A stretch of 64,000 nucleotides of DNA from contig JABCZG010000001.1 in assembly GCA_013289835.1 (NCBI GenBank), positions 124,001 to 188,000 of the forward strand. Direction: 5' to 3'. The notes under the pieces were generated by a model. The model saw only the letters and a program-made list of their open reading frames with translations, had not been told where the DNA came from and searched no databases. The position numbers were made by a program, and so were the translations under genes. Below, one piece after another: positions 7,703 through 15,927 of the stretch. How positions within the stretch are numbered: the stretch's first letter is position 1; each line of letters begins with the position of its first letter. This stretch comes from Acidobacteriota bacterium (lineage in GTDB: Bacteria; Acidobacteriota; Terriglobia; Acidiferrales; UBA7541).

Positions 7703-8587
7703 ATGCGCTGCGACCTTCATGTTCACTCCATCGCATCCGGAATGTTCACCGCTCCCGTGCTAAACCGCATTTGTCGGGAGTCCTACAACGATCCTGCGGA
7801 AGTCTATGAACGGCTCAAGCGGCGGGGGATGTCCATCGTTACGTTAACGGACCATGACTCGATCGAGGCCGCGGAGGTTCTACGGCGGCACCCGGACTTC
7901 TTCCTGAGCGAAGAGGTGACCGTCCGAACCCCCAGCGGGACGGAAATGCACATGGGTGTGTACGGCATGGCCGAGCGCGACCACGTGGAGATTCAGCGGC
8001 GTCGGAATGATTTCATTTCGCTGGTGATGTACCTGACCGAGCGAAAGCTCTTTTTCAGCGTAAATCATGTGTTTTCAGGGCTTACGGGGCGACGGGAGGA
8101 AGAGGACTTCCGCTGGTTTGCCTCCTACGTGCCATCGTTCGAGACGCGCAACGGGCAGATGTGGCCGCCGGCAAACAAAGGCGCCGCAAAGCTGGCGGCG
8201 CGAATGGGGAAAGTTGCCATCGCCGGGAGCGATTCCCACACCATCGCCGGGGTGGGACTGACGTACACAGATGTTCCGGGAGTGCGTACGGTGGACGAGT
8301 TCTTTTCGGGACTTCGCGCGGGGCGTGGCCGGGTACAAGGCGCACACGGGAGCTACGGGAAGCTCACGGCGGACGTTTATTCGATCATCAAAGCGCTGTT
8401 CTACGACAAGCCGTGGACGCTGGCGATGTCACCGCTAGCTGTTCTCGTCCCGGCATTCACGCTGGGCCACTGGCTGAACGAAATTCGTTTTTGCGAGAAG
8501 TGGACCAAGCTCATGGTGGAAGGCAAAGAGCAGCCCCGGATGCTGTGGGAGCTGGATTCGAGCCTGGGCGCCAATTTGGCAAGTTGA
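7703..8587 (+). CDS. PHP-domain metal-dependent phosphoesterase
   Basis: About 294 residues. The start is taken at the ATG giving MRCDLHVHS, because the first PHP metal motif (H6, H8) normally lies at the extreme N terminus; an in-frame GTG 18 bases upstream is less likely. Further PHP motifs are TLTDHDSIEAA (D50, H51, D52), VNHVF near 115 and GSDSHTIAG near 180. This fits the YciV/PHP family of nucleotidases and phosphoesterases with two or three metals. The C-terminal 80 residues (WTLAMSPLAVLVPAFTLGHWL) are more hydrophobic than usual. Divergent from the GT28 gene; substrate unknown. Confidence 0.85.
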   Translation: MRCDLHVHSIASGMFTAPVLNRICRESYNDPAEVYERLKRRGMSIVTLTDHDSIEAAEVLRRHPDFFLSEEVTVRTPSGTEMHMGVYGMAERDHVEIQRRRNDFISLVMYLTERKLFFSVNHVFSGLTGRREEEDFRWFASYVPSFETRNGQMWPPANKGAAKLAARMGKVAIAGSDSHTIAGVGLTYTDVPGVRTVDEFFSGLRAGRGRVQGAHGSYGKLTADVYSIIKALFYDKPWTLAMSPLAVLVPAFTLGHWLNEIRFCEKWTKLMVEGKEQPRMLWELDSSLGANLAS

Positions 8588-8746
8588 GACCGAATATGAG
8601 AAAGCCCTGCAAACGGTCCTTTCACGCGAAACGCAAAGCACTCTATTTGCGGGCAATTTACATGCGGGAAATCTTTGTTGCTTACCTTTGTATCTTGCTG
8701 ATTGAAAGCGCTTGCTTGTTTCCGGCCGTCTGGATGAGGTGAGGCG

Positions 8747-9298
8747 ATGGCAGTCGCACGCAACGTCTGGGGATACATCGAGCGCCGGGACCACCGGTTG
8801 ATGCACCGGATGAACCGGTGGCGTGCGCCGCGCTGGATTCGCATCTGGATGATAACGGCGACGCGCATGGGCGATGGATGGATCTGGTACGGGCTTGGGC
8901 TGATGCTGCTGGCGTTCGGCGGGCCTCAGCGGTTTGCGGCTATCGGTGCGGCGGGCGCGGCGGCAACTCTTGGAATTTTTGTGTTCAAGGCGTTGAAGAG
9001 ACTTAGCCAGCGTCCCCGGCCCTGCCAATTTGAGCCGCACTGCTGGTCAAAGGTCTTGCCGCCGGATCAATTCTCATTTCCGTCGGGACACGCGATGACG
9101 GCGTTTTCCGTCGCGCTGGTGGTGAGCTACTTCTATCCTTCGCTGGAAGGCGTGCTTTTTTTCCTGGCGCTCAGCATCGCAATCTCGCGCATCGTGCTGG
9201 GCATGCATTTCTTGAGTGATGTGCTTGCCGGGATGTTCCTCGGAGTTGCGCTGGGATGCGCTTCCATAACGGTATTTGCTTCGATGGGGCTGGCGTAG
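8747..9298 (+). CDS. PAP2-superfamily membrane phosphatase
   Basis: A 183-residue multi-spanning protein with all three phosphatase signature motifs: K84-x6-R91-P92, PSGH at 112-115, and SRxxxxxH at 147-154 with Asp158. These catalyse dephosphorylation of lipid phosphates such as undecaprenyl pyrophosphate or phosphatidic acid at the outer face of the membrane. A GAGGTGAGG sequence precedes the ATG. The 159 bases separating it from the PHP gene show no feature. A role in recycling the lipid carrier for the wall genes nearby is possible but not shown. Confidence 0.9.
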   Translation: MAVARNVWGYIERRDHRLMHRMNRWRAPRWIRIWMITATRMGDGWIWYGLGLMLLAFGGPQRFAAIGAAGAAATLGIFVFKALKRLSQRPRPCQFEPHCWSKVLPPDQFSFPSGHAMTAFSVALVVSYFYPSLEGVLFFLALSIAISRIVLGMHFLSDVLAGMFLGVALGCASITVFASMGLA

Positions 9299-9355
9299 CA
9301 GCCTAAGTTCCTCCGCGATGGTTCGCCGCTTGAAATTCCCCGCAGCGGCCATTTC

Positions 9356-10351
9356 TTACATTGGTTTTGGATGCGCGGCGAGAGCCTCGCGGAACGCGGC
9401 AAGATTATTCTTGTCCACGATGGCGGTGCCGGTGTCCACCCAGGCAGGCATCGGCGGGGCCGGGGCCGTGCGCCAATCTTTGAATTCGTGGACGGCATTG
9501 TGGTGCAGGTCATCGAGGAATTTCAGTCCGTAATAGCCCATCACGTATGGTTTCTGGACGATCGTGGCGGTGATGGCGCCGCGCTGAATCCAGTCGAGCG
9601 TTTCCGGATCCTTGTCGAACGTCAAAACCGGGACTTTTCCTTCCAGGCTGACAATGTGCAGGGCATCCGCCGCACCGGAGCCGCCGGAAGCTTCCAGACT
9701 GATGATGCCGTCAGGCTTGTCTTTTCCGTGGAGCAAAGCGGAAATGGCATCGTCGGCCACGCGGGCGTCGCCTTTGTCGTCAATGGTCTTGGTGATTTTG
9801 ACCGCGGGATATTTCTTTAGCGCTTCGCTCACACCGCGCATGCGTTCGGAAATGTTGAACTGGCTGGGAATGCTGATCACCGCGATGTTGCCCTTTCCTC
9901 CTAGAACCTCGGCCATGCGTTTAGCACTTTCCTGGCCGGCGCGGAAATTGTCTGTGCCAACAAACATTACGCGCTTGGAATCGGGCGAATCCGCATCCAC
10001 GCAAATGACCGGAATGCCTTGCAAGACCGCCGTGTTGATGGGGTCCTTGAAGATGTCTGGATTCGCGGCAGAGAGCATGATTCCCGCGGGCTTTTGCGCT
10101 ACTGCCTGTTGAAAGGCGGTCAGTTCATCGTTTGGCGAAAAAGCAGCGGGGCCAACCAGTTCTGCCTTGACTCCCATTTGCTTGGCCGCATCGTTTAGGC
10201 CGGCCTCCGCTTCCTGCCAGTACGGCAAACCGGTATTGAAAGCCACGAAAACGTAGCGCTCTTCGGGCTGGTGGTAGGGCTGCTGGCACGCGGTCAACAA
10301 ACTGCCAAGGAGAATGGCCGGGAGAAGAACGTGAGCGTGACGAATTTTCAT
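9356..10351 (-). CDS. Sugar-binding periplasmic lipoprotein (RbsB-like), orphan
   Basis: About 331 residues. The start is fixed at 10351 by a GGAGGGAGGCCTCCC leader; an in-frame codon 27 bases upstream lacks a site. The N terminus is a lipoprotein signal with lipobox LLTAC (Cys22). The mature part is a type I periplasmic binding protein of the ribose/galactose family (YVFVAFNTGLPYWQEAEAG, FVGTDNFRAGQ). Such proteins deliver sugars to an ABC importer or chemoreceptor. No permease or ATPase gene is nearby, so its partner is elsewhere or it acts as a sensor. Confidence 0.85.
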   Translation of the reverse strand: MKIRHAHVLLPAILLGSLLTACQQPYHQPEERYVFVAFNTGLPYWQEAEAGLNDAAKQMGVKAELVGPAAFSPNDELTAFQQAVAQKPAGIMLSAANPDIFKDPINTAVLQGIPVICVDADSPDSKRVMFVGTDNFRAGQESAKRMAEVLGGKGNIAVISIPSQFNISERMRGVSEALKKYPAVKITKTIDDKGDARVADDAISALLHGKDKPDGIISLEASGGSGAADALHIVSLEGKVPVLTFDKDPETLDWIQRGAITATIVQKPYVMGYYGLKFLDDLHHNAVHEFKDWRTAPAPPMPAWVDTGTAIVDKNNLAAFREALAAHPKPM

Positions 10352-10580
10352 GGGAGGCCTCCCTCCAGAATTTTCCAAGCGCAGGAAACGAGGTGAATGA
10401 AACTCAGTCGAGTTCGCCTGCTTTGCGGGGTAAGCCTACCACATCAACGGCGGGAAGGAGTCACGGAGTCATTTTCTCCGGGCCGTGGCTTTCTGAAGAT
10501 TCGAATGTTGCGAAACGATTCGTCACACGTCGACGATTTGAAAGCCGAGGAAGGCCCCTAAGCCTTGTATATTGGTGCAA

Positions 10581-11510
10581 ATGTCCGATACGACGGTGAT
10601 GCTTCCAAAAGAAGAAAGTCAGGGGCTGCGAGCTTCTAACCTGGCGTTCCTGCTGCAGGTTTCGCGGCCAGGTTTGTGGTCGACGACGGCAATGTTCTAC
10701 CTCATGCCGCTCGGCCACGCGGATCTTTTGCATTCCGGCAAGCTGTGGCTAGGATTGTTTTTCGTGCTGTTCCCGCTCGGGTTCCTGCTGTATGGCGTCA
10801 ACGACATTGTTGACGCGGAGGCCGATCGGCTGAATCCGCGGAAGGGCACGTTTTTGTTTGGGTCGCGCGGCGCCCGTGAACAGCTTGCGGCTTTGAAGTG
10901 GCAAGTGGCCGTGGTGCAACTTCCTTTTCTGCTGGCATTTTATTTTTTGGTGGGGCCGCGCATCTTGTGGTGGTACGCAGTGCTGCTGCTGGCCGTCGGG
11001 CTCTACAACGCGCCGCGTCTTGGATGGAAGGGACGCCCTCCGTTTGACGTGTTGATTCAAGCGAGCTATCTGCTCATTTTCGTTTTGAGCAGTTGGCTGA
11101 ATAACGCGCCTCAGCTCCCCTGGCAAACTTTTGTTTTCGGCGCGCTCTTTGCCATGCACTCGCATGTCTTCGGCGAAGTGATGGACATCGAGCCGGACCG
11201 CTTGAGCGGCCGGACGACCACGGCCACACTCATCGGCAGAATCCCCGCCAAGTTCTTAATCGCCGTTTTGCTGTGCTTCGAAATGGCGCTCGTCTACTTT
11301 TATTTTCACGACCTGATCATCGCGGGATTCCTCGTCGTCGGCATGCTCTGGTTTGTTCTGGATGGGGCGGCGCTCTGGAGAAATCGTGCGTACACGCCAA
11401 CGGAAATGCGTTTGTTCCTGTGGGGCTGGAACATCGCGGCATTGCTGGGCATCTTCTGGAATTGGAAGCAAGGCACGCTCACACATGTAAGCTCTTTGCG
11501 CTCCCTTTGA
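10581..11510 (+). CDS. UbiA-family prenyltransferase
   Basis: About 309 residues with about eight predicted membrane helices. The first aspartate motif is N74-D-x-x-D78-x-x-x-D82 (VNDIVDAEAD) and the second is MDIEPDRLSGR near 195; these bind Mg and prenyl pyrophosphate. UbiA proteins join a prenyl chain to an aromatic or lipid acceptor. The sequence is closer in feel to the lycopene elongase/chlorophyll synthase branch than to UbiA itself, but the substrate cannot be read. Upstream in-frame TTG/GTG starts exist. Its stop lies two bases before cutC, so they form an operon. Confidence 0.85.
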   Translation: MSDTTVMLPKEESQGLRASNLAFLLQVSRPGLWSTTAMFYLMPLGHADLLHSGKLWLGLFFVLFPLGFLLYGVNDIVDAEADRLNPRKGTFLFGSRGAREQLAALKWQVAVVQLPFLLAFYFLVGPRILWWYAVLLLAVGLYNAPRLGWKGRPPFDVLIQASYLLIFVLSSWLNNAPQLPWQTFVFGALFAMHSHVFGEVMDIEPDRLSGRTTTATLIGRIPAKFLIAVLLCFEMALVYFYFHDLIIAGFLVVGMLWFVLDGAALWRNRAYTPTEMRLFLWGWNIAALLGIFWNWKQGTLTHVSSLRSL

Positions 11511-11512
11511 GC

Positions 11513-12220
11513 ATGCAAAAGAAATATCTGCTCGAAATCAGTGTTGAAAGCGTTGAGGCGGCGTTCGCAGCGGAGCGCGGTGACGCAGATCGCATCGAGT
11601 TTTGTGCTGACTTGTCCGTGGGTGGCGTCACTCCAAGCGCGGAACTCATCAGCGCGGTGCGCGGGCAGGTGCACATTCCGATCTTTACGATGGTCCGTCC
11701 TCGGGCGGGCGATTTTGTCTATTCCGACGCTGAGTTTGCTGCCATGAAAAGCGCCATCGCCTCCGCGAAGAAGCACGGGGTGGATGGAGTTGTGCTGGGC
11801 ATTTTGGGGGAAGACCGCTGCGTGGATGTTCACAAGACGCGCGAACTTGTTGAACTGGCTCAGCCTCTGCCCGCGACGTTTCATCGCGCCTTCGACGAAT
11901 GCATCAATTTGCCTCAAGCGCTTGAAAACGTAATTCAGACCGGCGCGAAGAGAATCCTGACATCAGGTGGCGCGAAAAACGCTTTTGAAGGCGCTTCCAT
12001 GCTTGCCGGTCTTGTTGCCGCGGCCGGAGATCGCATCACCATCATTCCGGGCGCTGGAATCAACGCTTCCAACATTGCTCAGGTGGCAAAAGTAACTGGC
12101 GCACGGGAATTTCACTCCGGACTAAGCACCGCGCTCCCTTACGGGAGCCACGAGTACGGGCGGTTCGAAGAGGAAGTGGGCAAGCTGGCAAGACACCTTT
12201 CACAAATGAACTGCACATAA
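11513..12220 (+). CDS. cutC: CutC-family TIM-barrel protein
   Basis: 235 residues from ATG 11513, starting MQKKYLLEISVESVEAA. Typical CutC features follow: AERGDADRIEFCADLSVGG, the MVRPRAGDF loop, FHRAFDEC, and LTSGGAKNAFEG near the end of the barrel. CutC was linked to copper tolerance in E. coli, but its biochemical role is unsettled and the family name should not be over-read. It begins two bases after the UbiA gene, which is an unexpected partner. It lies 6 kb from the csoR-copA unit and is not part of that operon. Confidence 0.9.
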   Translation: MQKKYLLEISVESVEAAFAAERGDADRIEFCADLSVGGVTPSAELISAVRGQVHIPIFTMVRPRAGDFVYSDAEFAAMKSAIASAKKHGVDGVVLGILGEDRCVDVHKTRELVELAQPLPATFHRAFDECINLPQALENVIQTGAKRILTSGGAKNAFEGASMLAGLVAAAGDRITIIPGAGINASNIAQVAKVTGAREFHSGLSTALPYGSHEYGRFEEEVGKLARHLSQMNCT

Positions 12221-12283
12221 CCCGCGGGAGTGAAACTCATAGGTCCTAGTTAGCCATAGCCGGCTCCCATCCCCTGTTTTTCG

Positions 12284-12379
12284 TAAGTGTTGCATCTAAA
12301 GGACTTATGCTCCATGTAAGCGGTTTAGAATCAACACACTTGCCGGGCATTTCTACAAGTGTTGATTCTGAAGGGCTTA
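12284..12379. repeat. Cluster of three 24-bp TAAGT...ACTTA elements
   Basis: Unit 1 (12284-12307) reads TAAGTGTTGCATCTAAAGG followed by ACTTA. Unit 2 (12317-12342) is an inverted 26-base relative. Unit 3 (12356-12379) is direct, CAAGTGTTGATTCTGAAGGG then CTTA. The ends form an inverted TAAGT/ACTTA pair. Two more 24-base copies lie at 43424-43447 and 43493-43516, so this is a dispersed element. Confidence 0.7.
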
Positions 12380-12488
12380 TATTGGACCATGACCCTGGAA
12401 AGTGCGCTTCTTCTAGGGAAGCGCACCGGTCTCCAGTTCCCCTCGAACATAACCGAGAGGTTGGGCTGGCATAGAGAATTTGGAAGGG

Positions 12489-12521
12489 AAAGCAAAACTG
12501 CGGCAGAGGAAGCTGCCGCAG
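12489..12521 (-). terminator. Possible intrinsic terminator (leftward)
   Basis: A 9-bp perfect GC stem CTGCGGCAG/CTGCCGCAG has a 6-base loop. On the minus strand it is followed by TTTTGCTTTCCC. The T-tract is interrupted, so efficiency is doubtful. It lies about 30 bases downstream of a leftward TATAAT. Confidence 0.45.
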
Positions 12522-12551
12522 CGCGTCTAGATCGCAATTTGACCTGCGACT

Positions 12552-12580
12552 ATTATAGCAGATCGGCTAGGCACGCCTAG
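12552..12580 (-). promoter_or_regulatory. Extended -10 promoter beside a 14-bp palindrome
   Basis: Leftward TGCTATAAT (-10 TATAAT at 12557-12552 with the TGn extension). No -35 resembling TTGACA is present. The palindrome CTAGGCGTGCCTAG (12567-12580) lies where a regulator could bind. The nearest leftward product is the short hairpin unit ending near 12489. Confidence 0.4.
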
Positions 12581-12645
12581 AAAGACATCATGGGAACGGT
12601 GTCTTAGTTTGCCGAATAGACGATTTGGACATTTGGCCTGGCCAT

Positions 12646-13272
12646 TTAGCTGGATTTTCTAGACTTCAGCTTTTTGAAAGCCCACAAACCCACTCCGCCA
12701 ATTAACACTGTGCCCCACGAAAAAAACGGGCTGGAAAAAATCCAGCCTGGCAGCGAAGTAGGGACTATGAGACAAGACCCGGAGTCTAGCGGCCTGTCAG
12801 CCGCCTGATATGTAGTTGCCGAAATCAGTTCTCCCTCTTCGGTGAAGGAGTAGTGATGCTGTCCCCTGCCGGTATACACTTCGACACCACCACTGGCAGG
12901 GCATTCCACCTGGAAATCGCCACCGTGCGCGCCAACATGCCAGCCTCTCAGAAAGTGCCAATTTGCATCATAAATCTGCACTCTGCCAGACGGAACCAAC
13001 GGCACGACATGCTTGCCATCCGCCGTGGATTTGACTCCACATACATTACCTACCGGCCATTCAAAGGAATTCGGCAGCTTCAAAAAACCAACAGCCGCCA
13101 AGCCAGTTCCAAAAAAGCCGCTTGCGCCTATGAATACAAGAACACCCATCAATACAACAAACCAATTGCCGCGATGGCCACGCTCAAATACCCGAACGAC
13201 GTCACGGAGCACAAAGTAGAGCCAGACTCCTCCAAAAAGCGCAAGGAACAGACCGAAAAGCCGATTATCCAT
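12646..13272 (-). CDS. Membrane protein of unknown function
   Basis: About 208 residues if the ATG at 13272 is used. The frame stays open to a TTG at 13329, but that region overlaps a perfect CTTTGAGC/GCTCAAAG hairpin (13313-13331), which argues against the longer form. Two N-terminal membrane segments (LFGLFLALFGGVWLYFVL and a second near WFVVLMGVLVFIGASGFFG) are followed by a soluble beta-rich region and a C-terminal membrane segment. The middle part (GRVQIYDANWHFLRGWHV) resembles one blade of an NHL-type propeller. It sits downstream of ftsZ on the same strand. No family recognised. Confidence 0.6.
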   Translation of the reverse strand: MDNRLFGLFLALFGGVWLYFVLRDVVRVFERGHRGNWFVVLMGVLVFIGASGFFGTGLAAVGFLKLPNSFEWPVGNVCGVKSTADGKHVVPLVPSGRVQIYDANWHFLRGWHVGAHGGDFQVECPASGGVEVYTGRGQHHYSFTEEGELISATTYQAADRPLDSGSCLIVPTSLPGWIFSSPFFSWGTVLIGGVGLWAFKKLKSRKSS

Positions 13273-13458
13273 GGCAAATTGAATATACTCCTTGGATACG
13301 CGTTTGAACGGACTTTGAGCGGCGCTCAAAGACTCAATAGTGGCGGGCGAGGCAGGGTTGCGGGAGCGGCCCGCCTCGGAAGGCGCGCCCTACGGGGATT
13401 TTAGCCGACTAAACTCTCGCGCGGAACGGGATAGGCTTTTGCGCTTGGCGGCGGAGGG

Positions 13459-14640
13459 TCAAGCCTTCTGGGCTTGCCTGCGCAGAAAAGTTGGCACGTC
13501 GAGGTCGTCCGAGGGAACCTCCTGGCTGACTTCGCGGACATTTTGCTGAACCTGGTGCACAACGTTTGGCAGCGTTTGCTGTATCGGCGCATCGGGCATT
13601 TCGCGGCCAGCCTTCCAGGTCTTCGGCAAGAACGATTGCTTCTGGTGGATGTTTTTCTTGTTGGCATCCTTGAAGCCGGCGGCGATCACGGTGATCTTGA
13701 CGCTATCCTTCATATTGTCATCCTGCACGGCGCCGAAAATAATGTTCGCGTTTTCGTGCGCGGCTTTCTGGATGACGCTCGAAGCTTCGTGAACTTCATG
13801 AAGCGTCAGGCTGGAGCTGCCGGAAATGTTGATGAGGATTCCTTGAGCGCCCTGAATGGAATTGTCTTCGAGCAGCGGGCTGGCGATGGCGCGATTAGCG
13901 GCGTCGATGGCGCGGTTGGTGCCGGTGGCCACGGCGGTGCCCATGACCGCGTATCCCTGACCATGCATGATGGCTTTTACGTCCGCAAAGTCGCGATTGA
14001 TGATGCCGGGAACGGTGATGATGTCCGAGATGCCCTGCACGGCCTGGCGCAGGATGTCATCGGCAATGCGGAAGGCGTCGAAGAAGCTGGTACCGCGTTC
14101 GACCGTTTCCATCAAGCGCTCGTTAGGAATGACGATGACGGTATCCACCGCGCCGATGAGTTCCTGAAGCGCCTGCTCGGCCTGCATCATGCGGCGCTTG
14201 CCTTCGAACGCGAAGGGCTTGGTGACGACAGCAACGCTCAGCGCGCCGAGTTCGCTGGCGAGCGAAGCGACTACGGGCGCAGCACCGCTGCCCGTGCCTC
14301 CGCCGAGGCCGGACGTGATGAAAATCATGTCCGAGCCTTCGAGCGCTTCGATGATTTTCTCCGTGTCCTCGAGCGCCGCTTTGCGGCCGACCTCGGGATT
14401 CGCGCCGGCGCCGAGGCCCTTGGTGAGCTTCGCGCCGAGTTGCAATTTCACGGGCGCCTGCGAAAGCTTCAACGCCTGCAAGTCGGTATTCGCGGTGATG
14501 AATTCGACGCCCTCGAGCTTGGCGCGAATCATGCGATTGACCGCGTTGCATCCGCCCCCGCCCACGCCAATCACTTTGATCTTCGCCGGCTGCAGTTCCT
14601 CGCTGAAGCTCATGCGAATTCCTGCTTCTCTTGCTGTCAT
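13459..14640 (-). CDS. ftsZ: Cell division GTPase FtsZ
   Basis: 393 residues. This tubulin homologue forms the cytokinetic ring. The nucleotide loop is [15 protein letters not shown] (24-37), and the tubulin signature GGGTGSG is at 113-119. The C-terminal peptide [12 protein letters not shown] near the end matches the short conserved tail that binds FtsA and other partners. GGGGGAGAG lies four bases before the ATG; a later in-frame Met (MSFSEEL) would give the more usual short N terminus. It is the last gene of the dcw cluster and follows ftsA by 48 bases. A degenerate GTAG palindrome lies downstream near 13390. Confidence 0.98.
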   Translation of the reverse strand: MTAREAGIRMSFSEELQPAKIKVIGVGGGGCNAVNRMIRAKLEGVEFITANTDLQALKLSQAPVKLQLGAKLTKGLGAGANPEVGRKAALEDTEKIIEALEGSDMIFITSGLGGGTGSGAAPVVASLASELGALSVAVVTKPFAFEGKRRMMQAEQALQELIGAVDTVIVIPNERLMETVERGTSFFDAFRIADDILRQAVQGISDIITVPGIINRDFADVKAIMHGQGYAVMGTAVATGTNRAIDAANRAIASPLLEDNSIQGAQGILINISGSSSLTLHEVHEASSVIQKAAHENANIIFGAVQDDNMKDSVKITVIAAGFKDANKKNIHQKQSFLPKTWKAGREMPDAPIQQTLPNVVHQVQQNVREVSQEVPSDDLDVPTFLRRQAQKA

Positions 14641-14688
14641 ATCTCTCCCCCAGACTTCTCCAAGTTCGCTAGCGGCTCTCGGGCAGGG

Positions 14689-15906
14689 TTACGAGGCGCC
14701 CGCGAACATGGCCTTCAATTTGGACACAAGATTTCCCGCGCGCTGCGGCGCGTTGCGCCGCGCCCGCGCGCCATACAACACCAGCCCGACTACCGTTGCA
14801 TATTCCGGCTGCGCCACCTGGTCAGGCAGATCAGCCAAGCCCTTTGGTTCCGCGATGCGCACGGGGAGATGGAAGGACTGCTCGGCAAGTTCATCCAGGC
14901 CATGCAGACGCGCGCCACCGCCAGCCAAGACAAATCCGGCGGGAATCTGGCCGTCGAGGCCAGCGCGTTGCAAATCGTCGCGGATCAGCGAAAGCAGTTC
15001 CATGGCGCGCGGCTCGATAATGTCCGTGAGCATGTGCGCGAAGATGGTGCGCGGCGGACGGTCGCCCACGCTGGCAATTTCGATGGAGCCTTCTTCCTTT
15101 TTCATGAAGGCGGAAGCAGCGCAGCCGTGGCGGCGCTTGATGCGCTCGGCTTCGGGGATCGGCGTGCGCAAACCGACGGCGAGATCATTTGTAAAGTGGT
15201 CGCCGCCAATCGCCACGGCGCTGGTGTGACGGACCACGCCGCCGCCGTAGACGATCACTTCGGTGGTGCCGCCGCCGATGTCCAACAGGGCGCAGCCGAG
15301 ATCGCGCTCGTCTTGCGTGAGGGAGGATTCCGCGGAAGCGAGTGGCTCGAGGACCGTGTCGCTGATGAGGATGCCGGCCTTGTTCGCGGCGGTGACGAGA
15401 TTCTGCGTGGCGGCGACGGACGAGGTGACAAGATGAACGTTGGCTTCCAGGCGATGGCCAACCATGCCGATGGCGTCGCGAATGCCGGTCTGCGCGTCCA
15501 CCATAAATTCGTGTGGAAGGACGTGCAGCACTTCACGGTCTTCGGGGAGCGAGATGTTGCGCGCGGCGTCTACTGCGCGGCGCACGTCATCGCGTTCGAT
15601 GTCGCGCGGACGGTGTCCCAGGGTGATACCGCCGCGGCTGTTGACGCCGCGCACGTGACCGCCGGCTACACCGATGAGAGCCTCTTCCACCGGGACGTTG
15701 GCCACGCTTTCGGCTTCTTCCACGGCGCGGCGAATCGAGCTAACCGTGGAATCGAGATTGACGATCAGGCCTTTGCGCAGTCCTTTGGACTCCGCCGCGC
15801 CGAGCGCAAGAAACTTTACGAGTTCGCCTTCGACCTCGGCGATGAGCACGCAGGTCTTCGTGCTGCCGATGTCCAGCCCAACCAGGTATTTGTCTTTCTT
15901 CGCCAA
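14689..15906 (-). CDS. ftsA: Cell division protein FtsA
   Basis: 405 residues, actin-like ATPase that tethers FtsZ to the inner membrane. The phosphate-1 loop VGLDIGSTKTCVLIAEV begins at residue 9 and the second phosphate loop is LLDIGGGTTEVIVY. The C terminus ends in a basic amphipathic stretch (LVSKLKAMFAGAS) suited to membrane binding. The start is a TTG, supported by AGGAG seven bases upstream and by the correct position of the actin fold. It lies between ftsQ (21 bases upstream) and ftsZ. Confidence 0.97.
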   Translation of the reverse strand: MAKKDKYLVGLDIGSTKTCVLIAEVEGELVKFLALGAAESKGLRKGLIVNLDSTVSSIRRAVEEAESVANVPVEEALIGVAGGHVRGVNSRGGITLGHRPRDIERDDVRRAVDAARNISLPEDREVLHVLPHEFMVDAQTGIRDAIGMVGHRLEANVHLVTSSVAATQNLVTAANKAGILISDTVLEPLASAESSLTQDERDLGCALLDIGGGTTEVIVYGGGVVRHTSAVAIGGDHFTNDLAVGLRTPIPEAERIKRRHGCAASAFMKKEEGSIEIASVGDRPPRTIFAHMLTDIIEPRAMELLSLIRDDLQRAGLDGQIPAGFVLAGGGARLHGLDELAEQSFHLPVRIAEPKGLADLPDQVAQPEYATVVGLVLYGARARRNAPQRAGNLVSKLKAMFAGAS

Positions 15907-15927
15907 GCCGCCGCTCCTGCGATGAAA

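Larger units (their letters stand above)
12221..12645. other. Gene-free stretch with repeats and hairpins
   Basis: No convincing CDS. It holds three copies of a 24-26 base element (12284-12379), a perfect 9-bp hairpin GTGCGCTTC/GAAGCGCAC (12402-12410 with 12418-12426), a perfect 9-bp hairpin CTGCGGCAG/CTGCCGCAG (12498-12506 with 12513-12521), and a leftward extended -10 promoter. The two hairpins and promoter may belong to one small structured transcript. Small reading frames here have no family features. Confidence 0.5.

Noticed and set aside
13340..13395. REP palindrome downstream of ftsZ
   Set aside because: CTAC at 13390 and CGAGGC/GCCTCG arms are suggestive, but pairing is interrupted; too weak to list.
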